A stretch of DNA of 47,241 nucleotides from Deltaproteobacteria bacterium CG03_land_8_20_14_0_80_45_14 (GTDB lineage Bacteria; Desulfobacterota; BSN033; UBA1163): NCBI GenBank assembly GCA_002780715.1, contig PEUO01000234.1, positions 1 to 47,241 of the forward strand, given 5' to 3'. Below are positions 36,992-45,519 of the stretch, piece by piece. A model generated the notes under the pieces. The model saw only the letters and a program-made list of their open reading frames with translations. It was not told where the DNA came from and did not search any database. Position numbers and translations under genes: made by a program. The first letter of the stretch is position 1, and each line of letters starts with the position of its first letter.

Positions 36992-37130
36992 CTAAGAGAC
37001 TGTGTCACAATGAGGGAAATGCTATGTTTGTCATTCTGAACGAAGTGAAGAATCTCATAGAGTCAATAAGTTAGAAAACAGAGATTCTTCGGCTAACGCC
37101 TCAGAATGACATTGTGACACAGTCTCTTAG
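36992..37130. repeat. 139-bp MITE-like element with 21-bp perfect inverted ends (prfA-prmC spacer)
   Basis: The ends share AGAGACTGTGTCACAATG within a perfect 21-bp inverted repeat (36992-37012 and 37110-37130). Inside are two head-to-head copies of a REP-like unit, GTCATTCTGAACGAAG...AATCTC (37030-37056) and its reverse (37081-37110). The element fills nearly the whole prfA-prmC spacer and is flanked by C and G runs. Confidence 0.8.
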
Positions 37131-37169
37131 CAAAGGGGGGAGAAGGGGGAATTTGACGACTTTGGATTT

Positions 37170-38051
37170 ATGGGTCTACAGATGACAATCTTAGAACTCC
37201 TCAATGGGTCGACCAATTATTTGAAGGGCCATCAGATTGAAAATCCTCGGCTGAATGCAGAACTCCTTCTAGCCCGGTCTCTAAATCTCAGCAGGGAGGA
37301 GCTCTATATCCAACTCCACGGCTCACTCAAGGAGAGGGAGAAAGAAGCCTTGGAGAAGTTGGTCCAGAGAAGAATTTCAGGAGAACCTCTTCAATACATT
37401 TTAGAACATCAGGAGTTTTGGTCAATCGATTTTAAAGTGGATCCTCGCGTCCTTATTCCAAGACCGGAGACAGAACTTTTGGTTGAACAAAGCCTCTTGA
37501 TCCTCTCTGAAAATTCTTTCAAACGAGTCCCCTCTGTTCTCGAAATAGGTACGGGAAGCGGTGCGATCGCCATCGCCTTAGCGAAAGAGGTGAAAATAAT
37601 CTTTCTGATAGCCACCGATATCTCACAAGACGCTCTTGTATTAGCCAAGGAGAATGCTAAATCTGCGGGCGTCCAGCATCAGATAAAATTTGTGAATGGC
37701 GATCTCTTTGGTCCACTTCGTCCTTCAAAAGAGAGAAAGCTTTTCGATCTTATTCTCTCTAATCCTCCCTATATTATTCGTCCCGAGATCGGGTCATTGG
37801 CCAAAGAGGTGAGGGATTATGAACCGATCATCGCTTTGGATGGAGGAGAAGATGGATTGGAGTTTTACCGACGCCTCATTTCCCAAGCCCCTTTTTATCT
37901 GAGGGAAGAAGGATGGCTCCTATTGGAAATAGGGCAGGGCCAAGGTGAAAAGGTTACAGACCAAATCGAGAAGAACGGGGCTTTTTTAAAACAACAAATT
38001 CTGCCAGACCTATCTGGTATAGAGAGAGTCGTGAAGGCACAGCGAAAGTAA
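37170..38051 (+). CDS. prmC: release factor glutamine methyltransferase PrmC (HemK)
   Basis: The protein contains the SAM motif LEIGTGSGAIAIALA and the catalytic SNPPYI, preceded by an N-terminal helical substrate-binding domain (PLQYILEHQEFWSIDFKVDPRVLIPRPETE is the family linker). It methylates the Gln of the GGQ motif in RF1/RF2. The start may be Met1 or Met5 (MTILELLNGS), which looks more like the family; neither has a strong ribosome site. It lies next to its target gene prfA. Confidence 0.96.
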   Translation: MGLQMTILELLNGSTNYLKGHQIENPRLNAELLLARSLNLSREELYIQLHGSLKEREKEALEKLVQRRISGEPLQYILEHQEFWSIDFKVDPRVLIPRPETELLVEQSLLILSENSFKRVPSVLEIGTGSGAIAIALAKEVKIIFLIATDISQDALVLAKENAKSAGVQHQIKFVNGDLFGPLRPSKERKLFDLILSNPPYIIRPEIGSLAKEVRDYEPIIALDGGEDGLEFYRRLISQAPFYLREEGWLLLEIGQGQGEKVTDQIEKNGAFLKQQILPDLSGIERVVKAQRK

Positions 38052-38166
38052 AAAATTCGAAGCACGAAATCCGAAATACGAAGCAAATATAAATGACCAA
38101 AGCACAAAATTCAAAACGGGGAATAATGTTTTGAAAATTTGATCATTTGAATTTTGGATTTGCCTG

Positions 38167-38262
38167 CCCTGTTAAGTTGTCTTGAATTGCTTCTGGTTTG
38201 ATGGATCATGATGGATCCGGAAAAGTGAACCCGTCAATTCCTGGCCAAATTACTTAACAGGG
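38167..38262. repeat. 96-bp MITE-like element nested in a larger palindromic spacer (prmC-murA)
   Basis: CCCTGTTAAGT (38167-38177) and ACTTAACAGGG (38252-38262) are perfect 11-bp ends; GAATTG/CAATTC form an inner stem. Outside it, CGAAATCCGAAATACG near 38065 and CGATATTCGGATTTG near 38272 form a second, imperfect inverted repeat. The 96-bp element therefore looks inserted in an older repeat. Confidence 0.7.
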
Positions 38263-38296
38263 TAAAGAGTTCGATATTCGGATTTGAGGTGTTGAG

Positions 38297-39556
38297 ATGG
38301 ATAAAATCGTCATACGGGGCGGGGAAAGGTTGATTGGCGAAGTGGAGGTGAGCGGTTCAAAGAACGCCACCCTTCCCATCTTTGTCTCCTGCCTCCTGAG
38401 CCAGGGAGACAATCTATTCTATAATGTTCCCCACCTGAGAGATGTACAGACCATTATCAAGGTTCTTGAAAATCTCGGAGTGAGAGTATCGGAGAAAAAT
38501 GGGGTTTATCAAATTAATGCCACAGAGATATCCAACGATGAAGCTCCCTATGATTTGGTAAAGACAATGAGGGCATCCATTCTCGTCTTAGGCCCCTTGG
38601 TGGCTCGCATGAAGAAGGCCACCGTTTCTCTTCCGGGAGGATGTGCTATTGGCGCGCGGCCAATCAATCTCCATCTCATGGGGCTTGAAGCCATGGGGGC
38701 AAAGATCGAACTCCGTCATGGATACATCGAGGCCAAAGCCGATGTTTTGAAGGGAGCGAATATCTCCTTTGACACCGTCACCGTCACCGGGACCGAGAAT
38801 CTGATGATGGCTGCTACGCTCGCCAAGGGAAAGACCACTTTGCAAAATACAGCCGTGGAGCCTGAGGTGGTTGACTTAGCGAATGTCCTGAATAAAATGG
38901 GCGCAAGGATCAATGGTGCAGGAACGAGTTTGATCGAGATCGAAGGCGTGGAGTCGCTTCATGCCGTTGAGCATACGATCATCCCGGATCGAATCGAAGC
39001 CGGGACATTGATGGTGGCGGCTGGACTGACGCGCGGAAACATAAAGATTCTCCATTGTCCTCTTTCCGAGATGGAGATGGTTGTCCATAAATTAAGGGAA
39101 TCGGGCATGGAGATCGAATCCGAAGGAGATGGAGTCAGGGCAGTGGGTATGAAGAGAATCCGCAGTGTCGATATCAGGACGCAACCTTATCCCGGATTCC
39201 CAACGGATATGCAGGCCCAGTTCATGGTCTTGATGTCCTTGGCGAGAGGGTTGAGTGTCATTTCTGAAACCATCTTTGAAAATCGATTCATCCATGTGAG
39301 CGAACTGAGAAGAATGGGAGCGGATGTTCGGATCCAAGGCGATTCAGCGATTATTCAGGGTGTAGAAAGCTTAAGTGGAGCAACGGTAATGGCGACCGAT
39401 TTAAGGGCCAGTGCCTCCCTCATCCTGGCTGGATTGGCTGCAGAGGGGGTGACAGTGGTCTCCAGGGTCTATCACTTAGACCGAGGGTATGAGGGCTTGG
39501 ACAAAAAATTGGCCAAACTCGGAGCGAATATAAAACGGGTGAAAGAGGGGGACTGA
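38297..39556 (+). CDS. murA: UDP-N-acetylglucosamine 1-carboxyvinyltransferase
   Basis: The 419-residue protein has GSKNATLPI (Lys/Asn active-site pair), [16 protein letters not shown] with the phosphoenolpyruvate-binding Cys (the fosfomycin target), [14 protein letters not shown], and [14 protein letters not shown]. It catalyses the first committed step of peptidoglycan synthesis. The Cys form predicts fosfomycin sensitivity at the target level. It lies between prmC and hisD, 245 bp and 82 bp away. Confidence 0.97.
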   Translation: MDKIVIRGGERLIGEVEVSGSKNATLPIFVSCLLSQGDNLFYNVPHLRDVQTIIKVLENLGVRVSEKNGVYQINATEISNDEAPYDLVKTMRASILVLGPLVARMKKATVSLPGGCAIGARPINLHLMGLEAMGAKIELRHGYIEAKADVLKGANISFDTVTVTGTENLMMAATLAKGKTTLQNTAVEPEVVDLANVLNKMGARINGAGTSLIEIEGVESLHAVEHTIIPDRIEAGTLMVAAGLTRGNIKILHCPLSEMEMVVHKLRESGMEIESEGDGVRAVGMKRIRSVDIRTQPYPGFPTDMQAQFMVLMSLARGLSVISETIFENRFIHVSELRRMGADVRIQGDSAIIQGVESLSGATVMATDLRASASLILAGLAAEGVTVVSRVYHLDRGYEGLDKKLAKLGANIKRVKEGD

Positions 39557-39579
39557 AATTTCGGATTGGCGATTGCGCC

Positions 39580-39600
39580 TGCCTGCCGGTAGGCAGGGAT
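39580..39600. repeat. CCTGCCTGCCGGTAGGCAGG palindrome upstream of hisD
   Basis: This short GC-rich palindrome creates an open frame encoding LPAGRQG in front of hisD. It is the same family as 14145-14163. It explains the false N-terminal extension of hisD in the ORF track. Confidence 0.65.
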
Positions 39601-39638
39601 TGCGGAATGAAAAACAGATCATTCAAAGAGGCTTTCTA

Positions 39639-40937
39639 ATGAAGATTCTTAGGGTAGGAGAAAAAGGATTTGATCGATACCTCTACGAAGTGGAAGGGAG
39701 AATAGCTCAAGATGGCCTTCGCCTCGAGAGGGAAGTTCGTTCCATATTAAGAGATGTGAGGAAGCGAGGGGATAAGGCCCTCGTTCATTACACTCAAATC
39801 TTCGACGGCTTGCGAATTCCGATTCATCAGTTTCAAGTGAAGAGAAGTGAAGTGAGAGAAGCTTACAAGAAAGTCCCTCGGGATTTTTTAGGAACACTCC
39901 AGCAGGCAACTCGACGCATCCGGAAGTTTCAACAACTTCTGAGTAAAAAATTGGTCACATCATTGAAGGAAGAGAAGAAAGGAATCCGGCTTGGGCAGGT
40001 GATGAGACCTTTAGAGAGGGTAGGGATCTATGTTCCTGGTGGAAAGGCCTCTTATCCTTCGACCGTTCTCATGGCCGCCATCCCTGCAAGGGTGGTAGGC
40101 GTTCAGGAAATTCTCATGGTCACTCCCCCTCGGAAGGAGGGGATCAGCCCTGCTGTCCTGGTCGCAGCGGATTTAGCAGGGGTTGATCGAATCTATCGGA
40201 TAGGAGGGGTTCAGGCCATCGCCGCTCTCGCCTATGGGACGAAATCGATCCCCAAGGTGGATAAGATTGTTGGACCAGGAAATCAACATGTGGCTACGGC
40301 TAAAAGATTGGTCTATGGCGATGTGGATATAGATATGGTGGCTGGACCAAGCGAGATTGTGATCGTCTCCGATGAGAGCACGCCTCCTTCCTTTGTCGCA
40401 GCAGATCTGATCTCCCAGGCTGAGCATGATGAAATGACCCTCACCATTCTGATTACCAACTCTGAGGCATTCGGAAGGGAGGTAAAGAAGGAAGTGGTGA
40501 GGCAACTCTTTTCTTTGAAACGAAAAAAAGTCGCCTCTGCAAGCCTTCGTAGAAGAGGCGCCATTCTGATCGTCAAAGATCTCGACCAGGCGATGAAGTT
40601 AGTGAACCGGATTGCTCCCGAACATTTAGAACTTGCCGTTTCGAGACCTCTGTCCTTGATAAAAGGTTTGAAACACGCAGGCGCCGTCTTTCTTGGACCC
40701 CATACTCCTGAGGCCATTGGAGATTATATGGCTGGCCCCAACCATATTCTTCCTACCGCGGGCACAGCTCGATTCTCTTCGCCCCTAGGTGTGGAGGATT
40801 TTATCAAGAGGACCAACTTGATAAGTTTTACACGGAGTGCATTAAAACGGTTTGAGAAAGATGTAAAGAGATTTGCGGAGTGGGAAGGATTGGAAGGACA
40901 CTATCAATCGGTTCAGAAGAGGATGAAGAGACCATGA
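39639..40937 (+). CDS. hisD: histidinol dehydrogenase
   Basis: The protein starts MKILRVGEKGFDRYLYEV at ATG 39639; the track extension from TTG 39573 is repeat-derived. The 432 residues contain ERVGIYVPGGKASYPSTVLM, KIVGPGNQHVATAKR, DMVAGPSEIVIVSDE, DLISQAEHDE (catalytic Glu/His region), APEHLELAV and GPNHILPTAGTARFSS. It performs the last two oxidations of histidine synthesis and binds zinc. hisB and hisH follow; hisG, hisC, hisI and hisE are not in the window. Confidence 0.97.
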   Translation: MKILRVGEKGFDRYLYEVEGRIAQDGLRLEREVRSILRDVRKRGDKALVHYTQIFDGLRIPIHQFQVKRSEVREAYKKVPRDFLGTLQQATRRIRKFQQLLSKKLVTSLKEEKKGIRLGQVMRPLERVGIYVPGGKASYPSTVLMAAIPARVVGVQEILMVTPPRKEGISPAVLVAADLAGVDRIYRIGGVQAIAALAYGTKSIPKVDKIVGPGNQHVATAKRLVYGDVDIDMVAGPSEIVIVSDESTPPSFVAADLISQAEHDEMTLTILITNSEAFGREVKKEVVRQLFSLKRKKVASASLRRRGAILIVKDLDQAMKLVNRIAPEHLELAVSRPLSLIKGLKHAGAVFLGPHTPEAIGDYMAGPNHILPTAGTARFSSPLGVEDFIKRTNLISFTRSALKRFEKDVKRFAEWEGLEGHYQSVQKRMKRP

Positions 40938-40952
40938 CAAAAGATCAAAACC

Positions 40953-41027
40953 GAGATCCCGAATCAAGTTCGGGATGACAAAGGACAAAAAGCCTTTTAT
41001 TGTCATGCTGAATTTATTTCAGCATCT
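40953..41027. repeat. head-to-head REP pair (BIME-like) between hisD and hisB
   Basis: GAGATCCCGAATCAAG... (40953-40979) and GTCATGCTGAATTTAT... (41002-41027) are two palindromic units in opposite orientation, each with an 8-bp stem (ATCCCGAA/TTCGGGAT; ATGCTGAA/TTCAGCAT). Together they fold into a double hairpin. The same unit recurs at 37030, 42393 and 45409. Confidence 0.8.
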
Positions 41028-41058
41028 CGTGAATTAGATCTCAGGGTAGGGAGAAAAG

Positions 41059-41652
41059 ATGAAGAGACATCGTAAGGCAGAGGTGAGGCGGAAGACAAAG
41101 GAGACAGCAGTCGTCTTAAAACTGAATCTCGATGGGTCCGGAAAACATTCGATCGAAACAGGAATTCCTTTCTTCGATCATATGCTCAGTCTCCTAACCC
41201 ATCACAGCCGTATGGACCTCTCCCTCAAGGCAAAGGGCGACATTGGTGTGGATGCTCACCATACCGTGGAAGATGTGGGTATCTGTCTGGGGGATGGGAT
41301 CAGAAAGGCTCTTGGAGAGGCGAAGGGAATCCAAAGATATGGAGCGGCCGTGATTCCGATGGATGAGACTTTAGTCTCCATCGCCATGGACTTTTCGATG
41401 AGGCCTTGTCTGGTCTTTCAGATGAAGCTAAGAAGATCGAAAATTGGAACCTTTGACCCCGAGTTAGTGGAGGAGTTCTTCAAGGCTCTTGGCAACCATG
41501 CGAGGATCACCCTTCACATCAATCTTCTTTATGGAAGAAACAGTCATCATATGGTAGAAGCTGTGTTCAAGGGATTTGGAAGAGCGTTGAGGGAGGCAGT
41601 TTCTTTTGATGAGCGAGCCCCTCAAATCCCATCAACGAAAGGGATTCTATAA
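41059..41652 (+). CDS. hisB: imidazoleglycerol-phosphate dehydratase
   Basis: The 197-residue protein has GSGKHSIETGIPFFDHML, DAHHTVEDVGICLG (first manganese His/Glu set), MDETLVSIAMDFS and GRNSHHMVEAVFKGFGRAL (second set). It dehydrates imidazoleglycerol phosphate. It is the monofunctional form, without the phosphatase domain found in E. coli. GGGTAGGGAGA before the ATG is a moderate ribosome site. Confidence 0.97.
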   Translation: MKRHRKAEVRRKTKETAVVLKLNLDGSGKHSIETGIPFFDHMLSLLTHHSRMDLSLKAKGDIGVDAHHTVEDVGICLGDGIRKALGEAKGIQRYGAAVIPMDETLVSIAMDFSMRPCLVFQMKLRRSKIGTFDPELVEEFFKALGNHARITLHINLLYGRNSHHMVEAVFKGFGRALREAVSFDERAPQIPSTKGIL

Positions 41653-41670
41653 TTTCAAAATATAGGTTTG

Positions 41671-41728
41671 TTTGGTTTATTTAGTTTCTTTGGTAACCAA
41701 AGAAACAAGAGAAACGAAAGAAACCAAA
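41671..41728. repeat. purine/pyrimidine palindrome between hisB and hisH
   Basis: GTTTCTTTGGT-A-ACCAAAGAAAC (41684-41706) is a perfect 11-bp inverted repeat with a single central base, flanked by TTTGGTTT (41671-41678) and AAACCAAA (41721-41728). Read through, it gives the spurious MVYLVSLVTKETRETKET extension of hisH. Confidence 0.75.
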
Positions 41729-41743
41729 TTAACTGAGAGAGTT

Positions 41744-42361
41744 ATGACTCCAAAGATTGTTATCATTGACTACGGGATGGGAAATCTCAGAAATGTACAG
41801 AAGGGTTTTGAGAAGATTGGTTTTGAAGCAAAATTGACCCGTAGCAAGAAGGAGATTGGAAAAGCTTCAGCCGTTGTGCTTCCAGGGGTGGGGGCGTTTA
41901 AGGATTGTATGGAGAATCTGGAAAATCATGGACTCGTCGAACCTCTGCTCCGATCCATTGAAAAAGGGAAGCCCTATTTAGGTATCTGCCTTGGGCTCCA
42001 GATTCTTTTTTCTGAAAGTGAAGAATTTGGAGCCCACAAAGGACTGGATATGATCAGAGGAAAAGTGGTGAAATTCAGGCCTGACCCAGAGCATAAGGTT
42101 CCCCATATGGGTTGGAATACGATTGAGAAGGAGAAAGAGGTTCCCATGCTCCAGGGTGTAGAGAGTGGTGATTTCTTCTATTTTGTCCACTCCTATTATG
42201 TCATTCCAGAGGAGTCAAAGTGGATCTCCACTTTGACTACCTATGGCAAACCCTTTGTTTCCAGCATCTGGAAGGAGAACCTCTTTGCCACACAATTCCA
42301 TCCGGAGAAGAGTCAGCAGAAGGGTTTGAGGATATTGGAGAACTTTGTGAAAATGCTATAA
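41744..42361 (+). CDS. hisH: imidazole glycerol phosphate synthase, glutaminase subunit HisH
   Basis: I place the start at ATG 41744 (MTPKIVIIDYGMGNLRNV); the track start lies in a repeat. The 205-residue class I glutamine amidotransferase has PGVGAF, the nucleophile in YLGICLGLQILF, and the catalytic HPEKS. It feeds ammonia to HisF, which is encoded 3 kb downstream and not next to it. Confidence 0.96.
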   Translation: MTPKIVIIDYGMGNLRNVQKGFEKIGFEAKLTRSKKEIGKASAVVLPGVGAFKDCMENLENHGLVEPLLRSIEKGKPYLGICLGLQILFSESEEFGAHKGLDMIRGKVVKFRPDPEHKVPHMGWNTIEKEKEVPMLQGVESGDFFYFVHSYYVIPEESKWISTLTTYGKPFVSSIWKENLFATQFHPEKSQQKGLRILENFVKML

Positions 42362-42392
42362 ACGATGCTATTGGTCACCTAATTTATCGGTT

Positions 42393-42463
42393 GTCATCCC
42401 GAACTTGTTTCGGGATCTCGCTTTTGCAAGATTAATGTAGAGATGCTGAAATAAATTCATGAC
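42393..42463. repeat. head-to-head REP pair between hisH and kdsA
   Basis: GTCATCCCGAACTTGTTTCG (42393 onward, ending ATCTC at 42419) and the reversed GAGATGCTGAAATAAATTCA (42440 onward, ending GAC at 42463) are two units of the same family as at 40953-41027. Confidence 0.8.
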
Positions 42464-42487
42464 AGATCGATGTGGAAGGAGCGATCG

Positions 42488-43318
42488 ATGAATGAAGTTA
42501 GAGTAGGGGAGATTCGAATTGGGAAGGGAAATCCCTTGGTGTTGATCGCAGGTCCATGCGTTATTGAGAATGAAGAGATTACCTTTACGACAGCCGAGAA
42601 ACTGAAAGAGATATGCAATCACTTAGGCATTTCTCTTATTTTTAAGAGTTCGTATGACAAGGCAAACAGAACCTCCGGATCCTCCTTCAGGGGACCCGGG
42701 ATAGATCAGGGACTAAAGATGTTAAGCGATGTCAGGAAGAAATTTTCTATACCCGTGATTTCTGATGTCCACTCCGTTGATGAAGTAAGGCCTGCCTCAG
42801 AAGTCCTGGATGCGCTTCAGATACCGGCCTTTTTATGTAGACAGACAGATTTAATTCTCTCTTCCTCGCGGACCGGGAAGCCCGTCAATATCAAGAAAGG
42901 GCAGTTTCTCGCACCCTGGGATGTAAAGAATATCATAGAAAAGTTCACCTCCACAGGGAATCAGAATCTATTGATTACAGAGCGAGGGACTTCTTTTGGA
43001 TACCATAACCTCATTGTCGACTTTAGAGGATTTCCCGTTATGCGATCCTTTGGATTCCCTGTTCTATTTGACGTGACCCATAGTCTTCAACTGCCTAGCG
43101 GGCTGGGGAGTTCCTCTGGCGGACAGAGAGAATTTGCTTCGCCTTTAGCCCGGGCAGCGGTGGCTACGGGTGTCGATGGGCTGTTCATAGAAGTCCATCC
43201 TGATCCAACGCATGCCCTTTCTGATGCCTCTACCATGATTTCACTCCACGAAATAGAGGGACTGCTCCAGCAGACCAAGGCCATTCATGATATGATAAGG
43301 AAATGGGGGATTGCTTGA
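42488..43318 (+). CDS. kdsA: 3-deoxy-D-manno-octulosonate 8-phosphate synthase
   Basis: ATG 42488 (MNEVRVGEIRIG) is chosen because AAGGAG (42476-42481) lies 6 nt upstream. The 276-residue protein has VLIAGPCVIENEE, KSSYDKANRTSGSSFRGPG, ITERGTSFGYHNLIVDFRG, THSLQLPSG and EVHPDPTHALSD. It condenses phosphoenolpyruvate and arabinose 5-phosphate. Cys in GPCV, where the metal-independent E. coli enzyme has Asn, indicates the metal-dependent class. kdsC follows with a one-base gap. Confidence 0.97.
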   Translation: MNEVRVGEIRIGKGNPLVLIAGPCVIENEEITFTTAEKLKEICNHLGISLIFKSSYDKANRTSGSSFRGPGIDQGLKMLSDVRKKFSIPVISDVHSVDEVRPASEVLDALQIPAFLCRQTDLILSSSRTGKPVNIKKGQFLAPWDVKNIIEKFTSTGNQNLLITERGTSFGYHNLIVDFRGFPVMRSFGFPVLFDVTHSLQLPSGLGSSSGGQREFASPLARAAVATGVDGLFIEVHPDPTHALSDASTMISLHEIEGLLQQTKAIHDMIRKWGIA

Positions 43319-43319
43319 G

Positions 43320-43868
43320 ATGGGGGGAATAGAGGAGAGAATTCAACGGATCAAGATGCTTATTATAGATGTAGATGGTGTGATGACCGATGGAGGGATC
43401 ATCCTTGGTCCCGGTTCCATTGAGCTAAAAAGGTTCCATGCCCGTGATGGAATGGGTGTCACCTTGGCAAAGGCCGCTGGTTTAATGGTCGGGATCCTTA
43501 CCAGCAGGGACTCGGAAGTGGTGAGAAGAAGGGCGAGTGAGCTTGAAATAGATGAAGTCCAGCAGGGGTTCTTTCATAAGGAGGAAGGCTATCAGGCAAT
43601 CCTAAAAAGGCATGGCCTCAGGGAAGAAGAAGTCGCTTATATCGGTGATGATATTCTGGATATTCCTATCCTGAGGAGGACTGGATTTTCAATCTGTGTT
43701 GCAGATGGCGCTGATGAGGCAAAACAGGTTTCACACTATGTCACACAGAAGAAAGGGGGTGAGGGCGCTGTAAGGGAAGTTGTGGAGATGCTTCTCAATG
43801 GACTGGGCAAGAAAGAAGAGGCGATCGTCTCCATCCTCAGCCCTTCAAAGAACAGCGCCAAAAAGTGA
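43320..43868 (+). CDS. kdsC: 3-deoxy-D-manno-octulosonate 8-phosphate phosphatase KdsC
   Basis: The 182-residue HAD phosphatase starts MGGIEERIQRIKMLIIDVDGVMTDGG, with the nucleophile Asp in DVDGVMTDG. It has LTSRDSEVVRRRASEL and YIGDDILDIPILR, the C1 tetramer form of the family without a cap domain. It dephosphorylates KDO 8-phosphate, the step after KdsA. ATG 43320 directly follows the kdsA stop. The next gene begins 6 bp after its stop. Confidence 0.96.
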   Translation: MGGIEERIQRIKMLIIDVDGVMTDGGIILGPGSIELKRFHARDGMGVTLAKAAGLMVGILTSRDSEVVRRRASELEIDEVQQGFFHKEEGYQAILKRHGLREEEVAYIGDDILDIPILRRTGFSICVADGADEAKQVSHYVTQKKGGEGAVREVVEMLLNGLGKKEEAIVSILSPSKNSAKK

Positions 43869-43873
43869 GAAAG

Positions 43874-44551
43874 ATGAAAAAGATGCTGGGAACTCGGTCG
43901 ATGTGGGGCTTTCTTTTCGTAGTCTTGACATTGGGATTGACGCCCCTCTGGATGTCAGAAGTGAGGGCAGAGATGAAGCCTAGTTTGGCCATCCTGCCGT
44001 TTTTTATTGAAAGGGGGGGGGATCCGGGAAGAGGGGTTGTCTGTCCCTTTTGTAAAAGAATCTACCGGAAGGGGGATATATTACCTGGCTCACAAAATAC
44101 TCTGACTCGACTTCTCCAAGAGAAGGTGGAGGCCATGGGGACATTCAACGTCCTTCTCCTGGAAAAAGTGGGAGAAGCCCTTTCCCAAAGCGAGAGAAGA
44201 CAGTTTGAAATAAAACCTATGCACTCATCCATCCGGTTAGGAAATACATTGAACATGAATTTCATTTTCGTTGGATATCTCTTCCGTTTTGAGGAAAGGA
44301 TTGGATCTTCTATTGGCGCAGAGAAACCTGCCTCGGTAGGTTTCGATGTCCATCTCATCCGGTTGAGGGATGAGAAGATTGTTTGGGAAGGAAAATTCGA
44401 TGAGACGCAAAGACCTCTCAGTGAAAACCTATTTAAGATTGGGTCCTTCGTCAGAAGAAAAGCTTCTTGGCTTACCGCAGAAGAGCTCTCGAGCGTGGGA
44501 ATGGAGGAGATGTTAAAACGCTTCCCTGGGCTAAAAGAATTGGAGGAATGA
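43874..44551 (+). CDS. secreted or periplasmic protein of unknown function, with a CPFC motif
   Basis: The 225-residue protein has an N-terminal signal sequence (basic start, MWGFLFVVLTLGLTPLWM core, cleavage likely near VRAE). After it come PSLAILPFF, the Cys pair VVCPFCKRIYRKGD, and a region with NFIFVGYLFRFEERIG, GFDVHLIRLRDEKIVWEG. The alternating strands and AILPF resemble the N-terminal domain of TolB or CsgG/GNA1162-like outer-membrane-associated proteins, but I do not recognise the family. It takes the place where lptC usually follows kdsC. ATG 43874 follows the kdsC stop within 6 bp. A role in envelope biogenesis is inferred from position. Confidence 0.6.
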   Translation: MKKMLGTRSMWGFLFVVLTLGLTPLWMSEVRAEMKPSLAILPFFIERGGDPGRGVVCPFCKRIYRKGDILPGSQNTLTRLLQEKVEAMGTFNVLLLEKVGEALSQSERRQFEIKPMHSSIRLGNTLNMNFIFVGYLFRFEERIGSSIGAEKPASVGFDVHLIRLRDEKIVWEGKFDETQRPLSENLFKIGSFVRRKASWLTAEELSSVGMEEMLKRFPGLKELEE

Positions 44552-44636
44552 TCATTTCAAAATTAGCGCTGCAAAATTCAAAGTTAACATTGACATTTTA
44601 CAATTTACATTTTGCACTTTTAATTGAGGATTGACT

Positions 44637-45398
44637 ATGATCGTCATCCCTGCAGTGGACCTGAAGGATGGAAAATGTGTCAGGCTTTCTCAGGGCAGGA
44701 TGGATCAGGAATCAGTCTATTCAGAACATCCTGTTGAAATGGCCAAGCATTGGGAGTCAAAAGGAGCAGAGAGACTCCATGTGGTGGATCTTAATGGAGC
44801 TATGGCGGGGAAGCCCTTTCATCGATCTCTGATCAAGGAAATCAACCAATCCGTCCATATTCCGATAGAGGTTGGCGGAGGTATTCGTGATTTCGCCACC
44901 GTCGAGGATTATCTTTCTTCTGGAGTGAATTGGGTGATCTTAGGAACAGCCGCTTTTCAAAATCGTTCCTTAATTGAGGAAGCCTGCCATCACTTTCCTG
45001 AAAGGGTGATCCTCGGGATCGACGCTAAAGGAGGAAGGGTGGCGGTCCAGGGCTGGAAGGAGGTGGTTTCTTTAGAAGCGACCGATTTGGCAAAGCAGTT
45101 TGAAGGGATGGGTCTTTCAGCAGTCGTCTTTACAGATATCGAGAGAGATGGGATGGGCACAGGTTTAAACTTTCAGTCGACCAAAAATTTAACTCAATTC
45201 ACTTCGATTCCGGTGATTGCTTCAGGGGGAGTTTCGCAAATTGAAGACATTAAACATCTCTTGGAATTAGAACCGGATGGGATCATCGGAGTGATTGTAG
45301 GTCGCGCCCTCTACACAGGGAGTATCGACTTGAAAGAAGCCATAAGAGTCGTAAAAGATAGGACTGTCATCAAACATAAAAAGGAATGTCATGCTTAA
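44637..45398 (+). CDS. hisA: phosphoribosylformimino-5-aminoimidazole carboxamide ribotide isomerase
   Basis: The 253-residue TIM-barrel protein starts MIVIPAVDLKDGKCVRLSQG (catalytic Asp in AVDLK), with EVGGGIRDFATVEDYL, ILGTAAFQN and FTDIERDGMGTGLNF (second Asp). The track starts two codons earlier at TTG; ATG 44637 has GAGGA 6 nt upstream. A 79-bp A/T-rich spacer with an inverted-looking ACATTT/AAATGT pattern separates it from the unknown secreted protein. Confidence 0.97.
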   Translation: MIVIPAVDLKDGKCVRLSQGRMDQESVYSEHPVEMAKHWESKGAERLHVVDLNGAMAGKPFHRSLIKEINQSVHIPIEVGGGIRDFATVEDYLSSGVNWVILGTAAFQNRSLIEEACHHFPERVILGIDAKGGRVAVQGWKEVVSLEATDLAKQFEGMGLSAVVFTDIERDGMGTGLNFQSTKNLTQFTSIPVIASGGVSQIEDIKHLLELEPDGIIGVIVGRALYTGSIDLKEAIRVVKDRTVIKHKKECHA

Positions 45399-45408
45399 CC
45401 CTGAATTT

Positions 45409-45493
45409 GTCATGCCGAACTTGTTTCGGCATCTCTTCAAGGCAGGCTTGGCATCCCATAATAAAATAGACCCTGAAACAGGTTCAGGGTGAC
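45409..45493. repeat. head-to-head REP pair between hisA and hisF
   Basis: GTCATGCCGAACTTGTTTCG (45409 onward, ending ATCTC at 45435) and the reversed AGACCCTGAAACAGGTTCAG (45468 onward, ending GAC at 45493) again face each other. hisA and hisF are usually adjacent without such a spacer. Confidence 0.8.
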
Positions 45494-45519
45494 AAATTGG
45501 AAAAAGGATGATGTAATAG

